A stretch of DNA of 64,000 nucleotides. It comes from Lacrimispora celerecrescens. GTDB lineage: Bacteria; Bacillota; Clostridia; Lachnospirales; Lachnospiraceae. Numbering within the stretch: position 1 is the stretch's first letter; every line of letters starts with the position of its first letter. This document shows positions 8,947 through 18,218 of this stretch, piece by piece. The stretch spans positions 1-64,000 of the forward strand of contig NZ_JPME01000011.1 in NCBI RefSeq assembly GCF_000732605.1, in the 5' to 3' direction. A model generated the notes under the pieces. That model made no database searches. It was not told the origin of the DNA and saw only the letters and a program-made list of their open reading frames with translations. Made by a program: the position numbers and the translations under genes.

Positions 8947-9668
8947 AGATAAGCCTCCAGCTTTGGAATATAGGGAAGGAGCTTATTAAGAGAACTGTTT
9001 ACAATAAGCTCTTCCGGGAAATTCACTTCTTTAATAAGCTCCAGGGCTCTTTCGTGGTTTCCCACATCCGCTTCCGTATGGGCATCGCTGTCAATGATGA
9101 TGGAGGCCTGGTAGCGCTTGCAAAGTTCCAGCATGGTCCTGTAATTTTCCCCGGCATTCATTCTTGCACTTAAGGGATGAAGGGAACTGGAATTAAGCTC
9201 CAAAAGAGTGTGGTTCTCAGCGGCGGCGGAAACAAGGGTGTCATAATCCACCGGAAAACGGCTGTCATCAGGGTGGCCGATGATGTGGATCAGAGGATTT
9301 TCAATGGCTCCGAGATACGCTCTTGTATTTTCAGCGGAAGTTCCGCTCTTGTAGCAGGGTTCATGGAGGCTGGCAATGGAGTAATCTACTTTTTCCAGAA
9401 GACCTTTTCTCAAATCCACCCGTCCGGTGTGATCCATGATATTAAGTTCAACACCCATGAGTATGTTTACACCGTAGATTTTACGGGGGATCACTTTAAA
9501 ATTTATAAAATAAAACTCGTGGCATGTTCCTGGCATCTTAGGTGCGTGGTCAGTTGAGCCCATGAGGGTGAGTCCCTTTTCAGAGGCAGACTTGGCCATC
9601 TCATATAAAGTGTTGTACGCATGTCCGCTGGCCACGGTGTGGGTATGCAGGTCCATTATGTCGTTCAT
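8943..9668 (-). CDS. PHP-domain phosphoesterase (YcdX-like)
   Basis: A 241-residue metal-dependent hydrolase. The PHP motifs are in order: DLHTHTVASGH (residues 6-16), STDHAPK (near 38-44), MGVELNIMD (near 71-79), SLHEPCY, HIIGHPDD (near 132-139) and DSDAHTEAD (near 193-201). This is the YcdX type, thought to be a zinc-dependent phosphatase; the natural substrate is unknown. It is the first gene of a two-gene transcript with the LysR regulator, sharing an ATGA overlap. Confidence 0.88.
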   Translation of the reverse strand: MNDIMDLHTHTVASGHAYNTLYEMAKSASEKGLTLMGSTDHAPKMPGTCHEFYFINFKVIPRKIYGVNILMGVELNIMDHTGRVDLRKGLLEKVDYSIASLHEPCYKSGTSAENTRAYLGAIENPLIHIIGHPDDSRFPVDYDTLVSAAAENHTLLELNSSSLHPLSARMNAGENYRTMLELCKRYQASIIIDSDAHTEADVGNHERALELIKEVNFPEELIVNSSLNKLLPYIPKLEAYL

Positions 9669-9842
9669 GATTCTTGTCCTTTCTGTATCAGCGCCTGGGA
9701 CTTCCCCAGTGGAAAATATTTCTTATATAATAAATATAACATATTTTTACTGAGAAAACTATAGTAATATCAGGCGGGATGTGATAAATATATAGATAGA
9801 TTTTATGCGGAACTGAATGTATTATGAGCGGAGGAGATAACA

Positions 9843-10775
9843 ATGAGCGAAGAGATGAAGCAAACAGACGTAAGGGAAGAAACAGTGGAAACTATGGCTG
9901 ACTATGCCGCAGAGTTGGAAGCATCCTTTAAAAGGGTAAGAGAAGGAGATGTTCTTACAGGGACCGTTATTGGTGTAGATGAGGACAAGGTCACTTTGGA
10001 TTTAAAATATTATGCGGAGGGAATCATTGATAAGGAGAATTTAAGCAATGATCCGGAATTTAACCTGCTTAGGGAAATCCAGCCTGGGGACGAAATCACG
10101 GCAACAGTCATAAATGCGAATGACGGGGAAGGTAACGTGGTTCTTTCCAAAAAGCTGGCTAATGATCAGCTGGCCTGGGAGACCCTTAGTTCCATGTTAA
10201 GGGAGCGTACCGTAGTTAGCGTCAAAATCGCTGAGATCGTAAAGGGCGGAGCCGTTGCCTATCTGGAAGGTATCCGGGGATTTATACCGGCTTCTAAGCT
10301 TGCGGGGGAATATGTGGAGGACTTAGAGGAATATAATGGAAGAACCATTGAAGTCACAGTCATCACCGCAGATGAAGAAAATAAGAAGCTGGTGCTTTCA
10401 GGCAAAGAGCCGGCCCTTATGAAACAGAAGGAAGAAACAAATAAGAAAATTGCAAAGTGCGAGGTAGGTTCCATCATGGAAGGAACGGTGGATACCTTAA
10501 AAGATTACGGCGCTTTTATTAACCTGGAAAACGGGCTTTCCGGACTTCTTCACATCTCACAGATCAGTACCCAGAGGATCAAGCATCCAGGAGTCGTGTT
10601 AAAGGAGGGACAGACGGTTAAGGTCAAGATCATTTCCATTGCGGATAATAAGATAAGCTTAAGCATGAAGGCCCTCCAGGAGGAAGTGGAAGCGGAAGAA
10701 GAAGTCTTTGATTACAAAGAGGAAGGTTCTGCATTTACAGGGCTTTCGGGACTCTTAAAGGGATTGAAATTTTAG
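9843..10775 (+). CDS. S1 RNA-binding domain protein (ribosomal protein S1-like)
   Basis: A 310-residue protein with three S1 repeats: about residues 35-105 (GDVLTGTVIGVDEDKVTLDLKYYAEGII), 118-190 (RTVVSVKIAEIVKGGAVAYLEGIRGFIPASKL) and 207-278 (GSIMEGTVDTLKDYGAFINLENGLSGLLHISQIS). The third repeat is the most canonical. Firmicutes often carry such short S1 homologues instead of the six-repeat S1 of Escherichia coli. It should bind mRNA and assist translation. An acidic tail region (EEVEAEEEVFDYKEE) lies near the end. The ribosome binding site GGAGGAG precedes the start. It is probably transcribed alone. Confidence 0.88.
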   Translation: MSEEMKQTDVREETVETMADYAAELEASFKRVREGDVLTGTVIGVDEDKVTLDLKYYAEGIIDKENLSNDPEFNLLREIQPGDEITATVINANDGEGNVVLSKKLANDQLAWETLSSMLRERTVVSVKIAEIVKGGAVAYLEGIRGFIPASKLAGEYVEDLEEYNGRTIEVTVITADEENKKLVLSGKEPALMKQKEETNKKIAKCEVGSIMEGTVDTLKDYGAFINLENGLSGLLHISQISTQRIKHPGVVLKEGQTVKVKIISIADNKISLSMKALQEEVEAEEEVFDYKEEGSAFTGLSGLLKGLKF

Positions 10776-10810
10776 AAATTAAGGAAAAAGAATATAAAAT
10801 ATCAGGTTTC

Positions 10811-10888
10811 TATGGTATACTATTCTTGAGGAGCAGGGGCTGCCGGGCGATGGGGCTGCCCCTGTCTCGCTGACTTGCGCGCGAGAGA
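10811..10888 (+). promoter_or_regulatory. Extended -10 promoter and GC-rich leader of the alarmone synthetase gene
   Basis: TATGGTATACT (10811-10821) is an extended -10 element without a good -35 box. The predicted transcript begins just before CAGGGGC (10834-10840), which pairs with GCCCCTG (10858-10864). A second small hairpin (CTCGC with GCGAG, 10866-10885) follows, then the ribosome binding site. The 9-bp GGGGCTGCC occurs twice (10836 and 10852). The leader is much more GC-rich than its surroundings. Confidence 0.5.
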
Positions 10889-10902
10889 GGGGGGAATGTG
10901 GA

Positions 10903-11586
10903 ATGAATATTCCCAAATCATTTAATCAGGTCGATCAGTGGAAATCTGTGATGTTTTTGTATGACTCGGCATTAAAGGAAATCAGTACAAAAATTGAAAT
11001 ACTTAATAATGAGTTTGTGCATATCTACAATTACAATCCCATTGAACACATTAAGTCAAGGCTTAAGACTCCGGACAGCATAGTGAAAAAGCTGAAGCGG
11101 TACGACTATGATGTGACGATCGATAATATGGTGGAGAAATTAAATGATATTGCAGGGATACGAATCATTTGTTCTTTTACATCGGATATTTACCAGATTG
11201 CGGAGATGATAACAAAGCAAAGCGATGTCACGGTTCTCTATGTGAAGGACTATATTAAGTATCCAAAGCCTAACGGTTATAAAAGCTATCATATGGTAAT
11301 AACCATTCCCATTTATTTGACGGATGGGCCGGTGGACACCAAGGTGGAGATTCAGATCAGGACGGTTGCCATGGACTTCTGGGCAAGCCTGGAGCATAAG
11401 ATATATTATAAGTTTGAAGGCAATGCACCGGCCTACTTGCAGCAGGAGCTGAAGGCCTGTGCGGATGTGGTAAACATGCTGGATGGGAAGATGTTTTCCT
11501 TAAATCAGGCGATTCTGGAACTGAGTGAGGCTCAGCAGCGGGAGACAGCAGAAGAGGACATGATGGATGGAGACGATTTGACTTAA
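10903..11586 (+). CDS. relQ: Small alarmone synthetase (RelQ/YjbM-type GTP pyrophosphokinase)
   Basis: A 227-residue cytoplasmic enzyme that should make (p)ppGpp from GTP or GDP and ATP. The RelA/SpoT synthetase domain is clear: RLKTPDSIVKKLKRY (near residues 52-66), DIAGIRIICSF (near 83-93), YPKPNGYKSYHMVI (near 121-134) and VEIQIRTVAMDFWASLEHKIYYK (near 149-171). There is no HD hydrolase domain and no TGS or ACT domain, and the length matches the small RelQ family, which carries a short helical tail. The ATG at 10895 is in another frame and stops at once, so 10903 with the upstream GAGGGGGG is the start. Confidence 0.9.
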   Translation: MNIPKSFNQVDQWKSVMFLYDSALKEISTKIEILNNEFVHIYNYNPIEHIKSRLKTPDSIVKKLKRYDYDVTIDNMVEKLNDIAGIRIICSFTSDIYQIAEMITKQSDVTVLYVKDYIKYPKPNGYKSYHMVITIPIYLTDGPVDTKVEIQIRTVAMDFWASLEHKIYYKFEGNAPAYLQQELKACADVVNMLDGKMFSLNQAILELSEAQQRETAEEDMMDGDDLT

Positions 11587-11595
11587 AAGATGGAT

Positions 11596-11632
11596 GCAGC
11601 CTTGACGATTCCACTCGCTGAGGCTGCTTTTT
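11596..11632 (+). terminator. Intrinsic terminator after relQ
   Basis: GCAGCCT (11596-11602) pairs with AGGCTGC (11621-11627), followed by a short T-run. Confidence 0.7.
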
Positions 11633-11708
11633 ACGCGAATACCGCGTCAGCTAAAATACACCAAAAATATGTTTTTCTTAGTTATCTCCGCAAAAAGAAG
11701 GTTATAGC

Positions 11709-13508
11709 ATGAGTACATTAACAAAAGACACCTGGAAGATTATAAAGTTCAATCAAAAGAATGCGTTTGTTTTTGAATTGCTGTTTCGGCTGGTCACCAC
11801 GACCCTGTACCTGCTTCTCTTAAACAAAGGCCTTTTATTTGCGCTGCGCATGGCGGGATACAGCTATTTAACCGCTGCCAACATTGGCTATTTCCTGGTA
11901 AAGCCCTGGACGCTCCTTCTGATTGCGGCTATGGCAGTCATTGGTATCCTGATACTCATGCTGGAGACCGGCTGCCTTCTTACGCTGTATGAGGGAGCCT
12001 TCTACTCCCGGAAGCTGAAGATGGGGGAGATTCTTACAGGCGGATTTTTTAAGCTGGCCCATGAAATCCGCAGAAAAAACTGGCGGTTGGGGCTTCTCAT
12101 TCTGGCTGATTATGGGCTTGTAAACTTATATCTCATATACCAGATGCTGACCCATGTAAAACCTCTTAATTTTGTTATATCCGAGATCTTAAATAAACCT
12201 GTGGGAAAGGCGTCTGTGGCCCTTTTCCTGGTTTTGCTCTTAGCGGTTGTCATTCCTGGAATCTATACCTTTCATGCATGTATGGTGGAGCAGAAGAATT
12301 TCAGGGATGGGTATTTTAGAAGCTTATGGCTGTTAAGACACCGGGTTTTAAAAGTTGTAATCCTTTTGACCATTTATTACGCAACAGCTGTGGTAGGCCT
12401 TTGGATTGTCTATGCATTCTGCGTGCTGATTGCAGCTGTGGGAGTTACCTTATTTACTGACAACAGCCTGGCCCTGGCCATCCTGCCGGCAGCATGCGGC
12501 CGGATCGAGCTGGTGTTGATTTTTTTAACCAGCATGTTCTTAACTGTGGGAAACTGGGGAGCATTAAGCGTCCAGTATTTCGGCTTTACCAGCAATTTTA
12601 CAAAAAGGAGTAAAAGCAGCGATTATTCCGGCAGTAAGTATGGGGACAGGAAGCTGGCGGCCCTGTTCATGGCTGTGGCTGCGGCATTCAGCCTGTTTTC
12701 CATTTTTGGAGTGGTACGTAATGGTTCCGCAATTACCACCGACTTGCTCAGCGTAATTCAAATCACCGCTCACCGGGGCAGCTCTAAGGAGGCCCCTGAA
12801 AATACCATGGCCGCCATGACAAAGGCCGTTGATGACCTGGCGGACTTTGTGGAACTCGACGTCCAGGAGACAAAGGATGGCGTGGTGGTGCTGGGGCATG
12901 ACATCAGCTTAAAAAGAGTATCAGGAATAAACCGTACCATAAGCTCGTACACCTTTGAGGAATTGCAGCAGCTGGATGTGGGTAAGTGGTTTTCCGCTGA
13001 TTATGAGGGCGAACAGATCCCGTCTTTAGAGGAGGTCATGGAATTCTGCAAGGGTCGGATCAATATAAATATTGAGATTAAGGATCTGGGAAATAGCAGT
13101 GAGCTGCCGGATAAGGTCCGGGACCTGATTGAGAAATACCAAATGAAGGAACAGTGCGTGGTGACCTCTGTCCGCATGTCCTATTTAAGCAGAATCAAGG
13201 AACAGGATCCTGAGATCCGCACCGGTTATATCATTTCCGCTGCCTATGGAGATTATTACTCCAGCGATGCCATTGACTTTATCAGCCTTCGTTCCAGCTT
13301 TGTCAGCGAAAAGCTGGTGGAAGCCGCTCATAAAAAGGGAAAGGCGGTTCATGCCTGGACGGTAAATAACAAAAGTGAAATAGAGCGGATGAAGATGCTG
13401 GGAGTGGATAATATTATAACAGATTACCCAGTGCTTGCCAGAGAGATTTTGTACAGGGAAGCGGCTACTGAAACCCTTTTGGAATACTTAAGACTGGTAT
13501 TAAAATAG
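11709..13508 (+). CDS. Membrane-anchored glycerophosphodiester phosphodiesterase
   Basis: A 599-residue protein. Residues 1-345 hold seven to eight membrane segments of the glycerophosphoryl diester phosphodiesterase membrane domain. Residues about 350-590 form the GDPD catalytic barrel: [15 protein letters not shown] with the catalytic HR and [20 protein letters not shown] with the metal-binding E and D and the second histidine, and INIEIKD. It would cleave glycerophosphodiesters, or lipoteichoic-acid-like glycerol phosphate, at the membrane surface. The gene follows a terminator; dtd begins 14 bases after it, so the two likely share a transcript. Confidence 0.9.
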   Translation: MSTLTKDTWKIIKFNQKNAFVFELLFRLVTTTLYLLLLNKGLLFALRMAGYSYLTAANIGYFLVKPWTLLLIAAMAVIGILILMLETGCLLTLYEGAFYSRKLKMGEILTGGFFKLAHEIRRKNWRLGLLILADYGLVNLYLIYQMLTHVKPLNFVISEILNKPVGKASVALFLVLLLAVVIPGIYTFHACMVEQKNFRDGYFRSLWLLRHRVLKVVILLTIYYATAVVGLWIVYAFCVLIAAVGVTLFTDNSLALAILPAACGRIELVLIFLTSMFLTVGNWGALSVQYFGFTSNFTKRSKSSDYSGSKYGDRKLAALFMAVAAAFSLFSIFGVVRNGSAITTDLLSVIQITAHRGSSKEAPENTMAAMTKAVDDLADFVELDVQETKDGVVVLGHDISLKRVSGINRTISSYTFEELQQLDVGKWFSADYEGEQIPSLEEVMEFCKGRININIEIKDLGNSSELPDKVRDLIEKYQMKEQCVVTSVRMSYLSRIKEQDPEIRTGYIISAAYGDYYSSDAIDFISLRSSFVSEKLVEAAHKKGKAVHAWTVNNKSEIERMKMLGVDNIITDYPVLAREILYREAATETLLEYLRLVLK

Positions 13509-13522
13509 ACAGGAGAATGGAT

Positions 13523-13972
13523 ATGAAGATTGTTTTGCAGCGGGTTGCCCATGCAAAGGTTACTGTGGATGGGCAGCAGATCGGCGCCATTGGGAAAGGC
13601 TTTCTGCTTCTTTTGGGAGTGTCCGATACAGATACGGAAGCCATTGCCGATAAAATGGCAGATAAAATATGCAAGTTACGGATTTTCGCCGATGAGAATG
13701 GGAAGACCAACCTTTCCCTGGCAGATGTGGGAGGGGAAATCCTGGTGGTCAGCCAGTTTACTCTTTATGCAGACTGCAAAAAGGGCAACCGCCCAAGCTT
13801 TACGAAGGCAGGAGGACCGCAGCTCGCAAACAGTCTCTATGAATACATGGTGGAGCGGTTAAAGACCTATGGAAACCAGGTAGAACATGGAAGCTTTGGA
13901 GCCGACATGAAGGTAGAGCTTTTAAACGACGGACCGTTTACTCTGGTTCTTGACAGCGATGAAATATGTTAA
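13523..13972 (+). CDS. dtd: D-aminoacyl-tRNA deacylase
   Basis: A 149-residue cytoplasmic proofreading enzyme that removes D-amino acids, and glycine mischarged on tRNA-Ala, from tRNA. The start [16 protein letters not shown], the [17 protein letters not shown] motif (near residues 77-93) and the [13 protein letters not shown] motif (near 132-144) are diagnostic. I chose the second ATG (13523) because AGGAG lies 7 bases before it, while the first ATG (13517) sits almost on that site. It follows the GDPD gene closely and precedes the aminopeptidase. Confidence 0.95.
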   Translation: MKIVLQRVAHAKVTVDGQQIGAIGKGFLLLLGVSDTDTEAIADKMADKICKLRIFADENGKTNLSLADVGGEILVVSQFTLYADCKKGNRPSFTKAGGPQLANSLYEYMVERLKTYGNQVEHGSFGADMKVELLNDGPFTLVLDSDEIC

Positions 13973-14005
13973 TTAATTATCATAAAAATATGGAGGAATT
14001 ACGAA

Positions 14006-15400
14006 ATGGAAAAAACGAAAGGACAACAATTACAGGAGGAACTGACATTTAAATTTCCGCATATCGCAAAAGAAGCGCCTTATCAGCGTGAAGAGGCGGA
14101 GATGTTCTGCGAGGGCTATAAGAGATTTTTAGACAACGGAAAAACTGAACGGGAATGTGTCAGAGAGGCCGTGGCAATGCTTGAGATGCAGGGATATCGC
14201 CCCTTTGAAGCCGGAAGAAACTATAAAACTGGCGATAAAGTGTACTATGTGAACCGCGGCAAGGCCATCATTGCAACCACCTTTGGTAAAGCGGGAATGG
14301 AACAGGGACTTCGCATCAACGGTGCTCACATCGATTCCCCAAGGCTTGATTTAAAGCCCAATCCTGTTTTTGAAAAAAATGACCTGGCTTATTTTAAGAC
14401 CCATTATTACGGCGGAATCCGCAAATACCAGTGGGGAACGGTTCCCTTAGCAATCCACGGGGTGATCATTAAGAAAAACGGTGAGATTGTGGAATTAAAC
14501 ATCGGAGAAAAGGAAGGCGATCCCGTATTCTGCGTGACAGATCTGCTTCCTCATCTGGCAGGGGAACAAAATGACAGAAAATTAAGGGATGGATTAAAGG
14601 GCGAGGAGCTGAATGTACTCATTAGTTCCATTCCCTTTATTGACGAGGCGGAGCTTAAGGAACCTGTGAAGCTTCTGGCCTTAAAGCTGCTTAACGACCG
14701 CTATGGAATCACAGAAGCGGACTTCTTCCGTGCTGAGATTGAGCTGGTACCGGCTCAGAAGGCTTGTGACGTAGGACTGGATCATAGCATGATCGGTGCT
14801 TACGGACAGGATGACAGGGTATGTGCTTATACGGCTTTAATGGCAGAAATCGATGCAAACATGCCGGAGTATACGACTGTTACCGTACTTGCAGATAAAG
14901 AGGAAGTCGGTTCTGAGGGAAATACCGGCTTAGATTCCGATTTTGTACTTCATTACATTCAGGATCTGGCTGCTATGGCTGGGGTGGATGCAAGAAAGGT
15001 ACTTAGAAATTCCATTTGCTTATCCTCTGATGTCAATGCGGCATATGATCCTACCTTTGGTATGGTATACGAGGACCGCAATTCCTGCTTTTTAAACAAA
15101 GGCTGCGTTCTTACCAAATACACCGGTGTCAGGGGTAAATCAGGATCCAATGATGCCAGTGCAGAGCTTATGGCAAAGATCATCGCCATGATGGAGCAGG
15201 ATGGCATTTACTGGCAGATCGGAGAGCTTGGCGCAGTCGATCAGGGCGGCGGCGGCACCATTGCCAAATATGTGGCTCATATGAATGTGGATGTGGTGGA
15301 TTTGGGAGTGCCCATTCTTTCCATGCATTCCCCATTTGAGCTTTCTTCCAAACTTGATGTATACAATACATACAAGGCCTTCCGGGCGTTTTATAAATAA
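14006..15400 (+). CDS. M18-family aminopeptidase
   Basis: A 464-residue zinc metallopeptidase that trims N-terminal, often acidic, residues from peptides in the cytoplasm. Metal ligands and active-site residues are visible: GAHIDSPRLDLKPNP (histidine ligand near residue 110), DQDDRVCAYTAL-like segment (near 272-280), ADKEEVGSEGNTGLDSD (catalytic and ligand glutamates near 297-300), and the C-terminal HSPFELSS histidine. Length matches the family. A strong ribosome binding site (GGAGG) lies 33 bases after dtd, so these probably form one transcript that ends at the following hairpin. Confidence 0.93.
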   Translation: MEKTKGQQLQEELTFKFPHIAKEAPYQREEAEMFCEGYKRFLDNGKTERECVREAVAMLEMQGYRPFEAGRNYKTGDKVYYVNRGKAIIATTFGKAGMEQGLRINGAHIDSPRLDLKPNPVFEKNDLAYFKTHYYGGIRKYQWGTVPLAIHGVIIKKNGEIVELNIGEKEGDPVFCVTDLLPHLAGEQNDRKLRDGLKGEELNVLISSIPFIDEAELKEPVKLLALKLLNDRYGITEADFFRAEIELVPAQKACDVGLDHSMIGAYGQDDRVCAYTALMAEIDANMPEYTTVTVLADKEEVGSEGNTGLDSDFVLHYIQDLAAMAGVDARKVLRNSICLSSDVNAAYDPTFGMVYEDRNSCFLNKGCVLTKYTGVRGKSGSNDASAELMAKIIAMMEQDGIYWQIGELGAVDQGGGGTIAKYVAHMNVDVVDLGVPILSMHSPFELSSKLDVYNTYKAFRAFYK

Positions 15401-15456
15401 TGGGGTAGTTCAGCCATGCTTCTGAAATTTTCTGCATGGCTGAACGATGCCCCCAC
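15401..15456 (+). terminator. Strong hairpin after the aminopeptidase gene
   Basis: GTTCAGCCATGC (15408-15419) pairs perfectly with GCATGGCTGAAC (15434-15445), and flanking TGGGG and CCCCA could extend it. No T-run follows, so it may be a terminator of unusual type or a 3' stabilising stem. The remaining bases up to 15631 are AT-rich and probably hold the promoter of the next gene. Confidence 0.6.
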
Positions 15457-15631
15457 TTCATGCTTTTACATTTGAAACAGGGGACTTCTTGATTCGGTTA
15501 AATAATAACGGAATTTTGAAATTTTTGTTAATTTCGGGAAAAAGCTTTTTTTACCTTGCCCGATATGGTATAACTGACTGGAAGCACTTTTTTTATCAAT
15601 TATTAAAAATAGAAAGAAAAAGGATCATATT

Positions 15632-16726
15632 ATGAAGAAAATTTTTAAAGTTTGTATGTGCGGTTTGGTTGCAGCCACTCTTATTTCCGGATGCTCTAAA
15701 AAGCCGGCGGAAAAGCCTGCAGAAACTGAGACGGAAGCTACAGAAAGCTCAGCACAGGAAACTCTGGCTGTTGAGGATTTAACAGGCGTAGATAATGGTA
15801 CCATCACCCTGGGAGACTACAAGGGAATTGAAGTGACCAAGGATCCGGTAGAAGTGACCGATGATGAAGTGAACCAGGCGGTTCAAAATGATTTATCTTC
15901 TAATGCAAAGGATGTGGAGGTTGACCGGGCTGTTCAGAAGGACGATGTGGTTAACATTGATTATGTAGGAACCAAAGATGGCGTTGCTTTTGATGGCGGA
16001 ACCGCTCAGGGCTATGATTTAACAATTGGCTCCGGCCAGTTTATCGAAGGCTTTGAAGACGGCCTCGTAGGTGCGAAAAAGGGGGACAAGGTGTCCTTAA
16101 ACCTTACATTCCCGGAAGGTTATCAGAATGCGGATCTGGCAGGAAAAGCTGTGGTATTTGAGGTAACTGTCAATACCGTTAAGGAAAAGCAGATTCCGGA
16201 ATTAAACGATGCCTTTGTTCAGGAAACTACATCCTTTAAGACAGTAGATGAATACAAGGAAGACAAAAAACAGACTCTTTTAACAAATAAGAATGATGAA
16301 GCAGACCAGAAGATGAAAAGCGATATCTACACTGCCATCTTAAATGGTTCTAAAGTTGAGACAAAGCAGGAAGCAATTGATGCCAATTTCAATAACATAA
16401 TTGCCAGATATACAAACCAGGCAGCAGCTTACGGTATGGACTTTAAAACCTTTGTAGGAGCATTTACCGGAATGGGCGAAGAGGACTTTAAGAACATCAT
16501 CAAGACCCAGGCAGAGGCGACTGTAGAGCAGAGACTGATCGTAAACGCCATTGCGGAAAAAGAGGGTATCACAATTACAGATGAAGACCGTAAGGAAGTT
16601 GCAGAGCAGATGGGCTATGAAAACGCTGAAAAGATGATCGAGACCGCAGGCCAGTTTGACGTAGATGATTATATTATGAACAATAAAGTAATGGATTTCC
16701 TGACAGAGAACGCAGTTATCAAATAA
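15632..16726 (+). CDS. Trigger factor-like FKBP peptidyl-prolyl isomerase lipoprotein
   Basis: A 364-residue exported protein. The N-terminus is a lipoprotein signal with lipobox LISGC (cysteine near residue 21), followed by a Lys/Glu/Thr-rich linker. Residues about 50-190 resemble the trigger-factor middle region with an FKBP domain (DVVNIDYVGTKDGVAFDGG, GQFIEGFEDGLVGAKKGDKVSLNLTFPEGY). The rest matches the trigger-factor C-terminal helical arms. It lacks the ribosome-binding N-terminal domain of true trigger factor. Such proteins probably fold secreted proteins on the outer face of the membrane, in the role PrsA plays elsewhere. Confidence 0.9.
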   Translation: MKKIFKVCMCGLVAATLISGCSKKPAEKPAETETEATESSAQETLAVEDLTGVDNGTITLGDYKGIEVTKDPVEVTDDEVNQAVQNDLSSNAKDVEVDRAVQKDDVVNIDYVGTKDGVAFDGGTAQGYDLTIGSGQFIEGFEDGLVGAKKGDKVSLNLTFPEGYQNADLAGKAVVFEVTVNTVKEKQIPELNDAFVQETTSFKTVDEYKEDKKQTLLTNKNDEADQKMKSDIYTAILNGSKVETKQEAIDANFNNIIARYTNQAAAYGMDFKTFVGAFTGMGEEDFKNIIKTQAEATVEQRLIVNAIAEKEGITITDEDRKEVAEQMGYENAEKMIETAGQFDVDDYIMNNKVMDFLTENAVIK

Positions 16727-16754
16727 TGAATAATTTACGATTGGGGGAACCTTT

Positions 16755-17339
16755 ATGCAGCTTTTAAAGGACAGAATACGGAAAGATGGGAAGATTAAGT
16801 CCGGTGATGTACTGAAAGTAGACAGTTTTTTAAATCACCAGATGGATATCAAGCTGTTCGTAGAAATTGGAAAGGAATTTAAGAGACGCTTTGCCGATTA
16901 TGAAGTCAATAAAATTTTAACCATTGAGGCTTCCGGCATTGGCATAGCCTGTATCGTGGCCCAGTACTTTGATGTACCGGTGGTATTTGCAAAAAAATCC
17001 AAGACCAAGAATATAGCAGGTGATGTATATACCACCCAGGTGGAATCCTTTACTCACGGAAGAACCTATGACATCATGGTTTCCAAAGAATTTCTGGGAG
17101 CCGGTGACAAGGTATTGCTGATTGATGATTTTTTAGCCAACGGGAAAGCCCTGGAAGGTCTGGCTGCTATCGTAAATGATTCCGGTGCAAAGTTAGTTGG
17201 TGCAGGAATTGTGATTGAAAAGGGCTTCCAGCCTGGAGGAGATCGATTAAGAGCGGAAGGAATCCGGGTAGAGTCCCTGGCCATTGTGGAGAGCATGGAT
17301 GAAACAACAGGGACCATATGCTTTAGGGGTGACCGATGA
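16755..17339 (+). CDS. xpt: Xanthine phosphoribosyltransferase
   Basis: A 194-residue purine-salvage enzyme that converts xanthine and PRPP into XMP. The start MQLLKDRIRKDGKIKSGDVLKVDSFLNHQMD is characteristic of Xpt, as are the EASGIGIA segment and the PRPP-binding loop VLLIDDFLANGKALEGL (near residues 123-139). No purine riboswitch is visible in the 28-base gap upstream, unlike xpt in many Firmicutes. The stop codon overlaps the start of the HAD phosphatase gene by four bases, so they are coupled. Confidence 0.95.
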   Translation: MQLLKDRIRKDGKIKSGDVLKVDSFLNHQMDIKLFVEIGKEFKRRFADYEVNKILTIEASGIGIACIVAQYFDVPVVFAKKSKTKNIAGDVYTTQVESFTHGRTYDIMVSKEFLGAGDKVLLIDDFLANGKALEGLAAIVNDSGAKLVGAGIVIEKGFQPGGDRLRAEGIRVESLAIVESMDETTGTICFRGDR

Positions 17340-18133
17340 GCGAGAATAGAAAGGCCTTGTTTTTCGATATTGACGGCACGCTTTTTTCCGAGGTGAACCG
17401 GAATGTGCCGGAGAGTGCGAAAGAGGCAATTTTACAGGCCCGAAAGAATGGTCATCTGGTCTTCATCAATTCCGGGCGTACGGATTGCCTGATCGGTTCC
17501 ATTAAAGAGCTGATTAGAGTGGATGGCTACTGCTGTGGCTGCGGAACCCGCATTATAGCGGAAGACCAGGTTCTTTTCTCAGCATCGATTCCTCATGAGC
17601 AGGGGCTTGAGATTAAGCGCATCATACAGGAATATGACCTGGATGGAGTGTTAGAGGGAACAGAAAGCTGTTACTTCAGAAAAGGAATCTCCCGTCTTCC
17701 CCAGGTGGAGAGAATGAAGGAAATCGTTGAACGGGAGGGAAATTTATCTCCTTATAGTTGGGACGAGGACTGTTACAATTTTGATAAGTTCTGCGTATTT
17801 GCAGACGAAAAAAGTGACTTAAAGGGCTTTTCCCGGGCCTTGGGATTGGACTTTGAGATTATTGACCGGGGGAATGGATTTTATGAATGCGTTCCTTCCC
17901 AATATTCCAAGGCAACAGCCATTGAACTGGTTATTAAGCACTATGGAATTGCTCTGGAAGATGCCTATGTGTTTGGTGACAGTACCAATGATTTATCTAT
18001 GTTTGAATATGCAAAGAACTGTATTCTTATGGGGCATCATAGCGTGGAGCTTGAGCCTTATGCAACCTTTTACACCAAAAATGTAGAAGATGATGGAGTG
18101 GCTTATGCGATGAAGAAGCTGGGACTTGCTTGA
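17336..18133 (+). CDS. HAD-superfamily hydrolase, Cof type
   Basis: A 265-residue cytoplasmic phosphatase. HAD motif I is FFDIDGTLF (nucleophile aspartate near residue 11), motif II FINSGRTD (near 44), and motifs III/IV are the lysine in the C-terminal half and VFGDSTNDLSMFEYA (near 217). The large cap between them places it in the Cof/type IIB group that acts on sugar phosphates or FMN-like substrates; the substrate is not evident. It is coupled to xpt by an ATGA overlap and followed by a strong terminator. Confidence 0.9.
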   Translation: MSENRKALFFDIDGTLFSEVNRNVPESAKEAILQARKNGHLVFINSGRTDCLIGSIKELIRVDGYCCGCGTRIIAEDQVLFSASIPHEQGLEIKRIIQEYDLDGVLEGTESCYFRKGISRLPQVERMKEIVEREGNLSPYSWDEDCYNFDKFCVFADEKSDLKGFSRALGLDFEIIDRGNGFYECVPSQYSKATAIELVIKHYGIALEDAYVFGDSTNDLSMFEYAKNCILMGHHSVELEPYATFYTKNVEDDGVAYAMKKLGLA

Positions 18134-18150
18134 TTCGATACAGAAAAAAA

Positions 18151-18184
18151 GATGGAAGCATCAATAGATGCTTCCATCTTTTTA
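18151..18184. terminator. Bidirectional terminator
   Basis: GATGGAAGCATC pairs perfectly with GATGCTTCCATC across a 5-base loop, with an A-run before and a T-run after. It separates the HAD gene from the convergent oxidoreductase gene. Confidence 0.9.
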
Positions 18185-18218
18185 TATACACTTACGTGAA
18201 AACCTTACTTTTTTATTC

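Noticed and set aside
12564-12899. Long minus-strand frames inside the glycerophosphodiesterase and other plus-strand genes
   Set aside because: They are shadows of well-supported genes, without ribosome binding sites or recognisable domains.
16727-16754. Purine riboswitch before xpt
   Set aside because: The gap is only 28 bases and has no aptamer-like structure; the gene may be read from further upstream.
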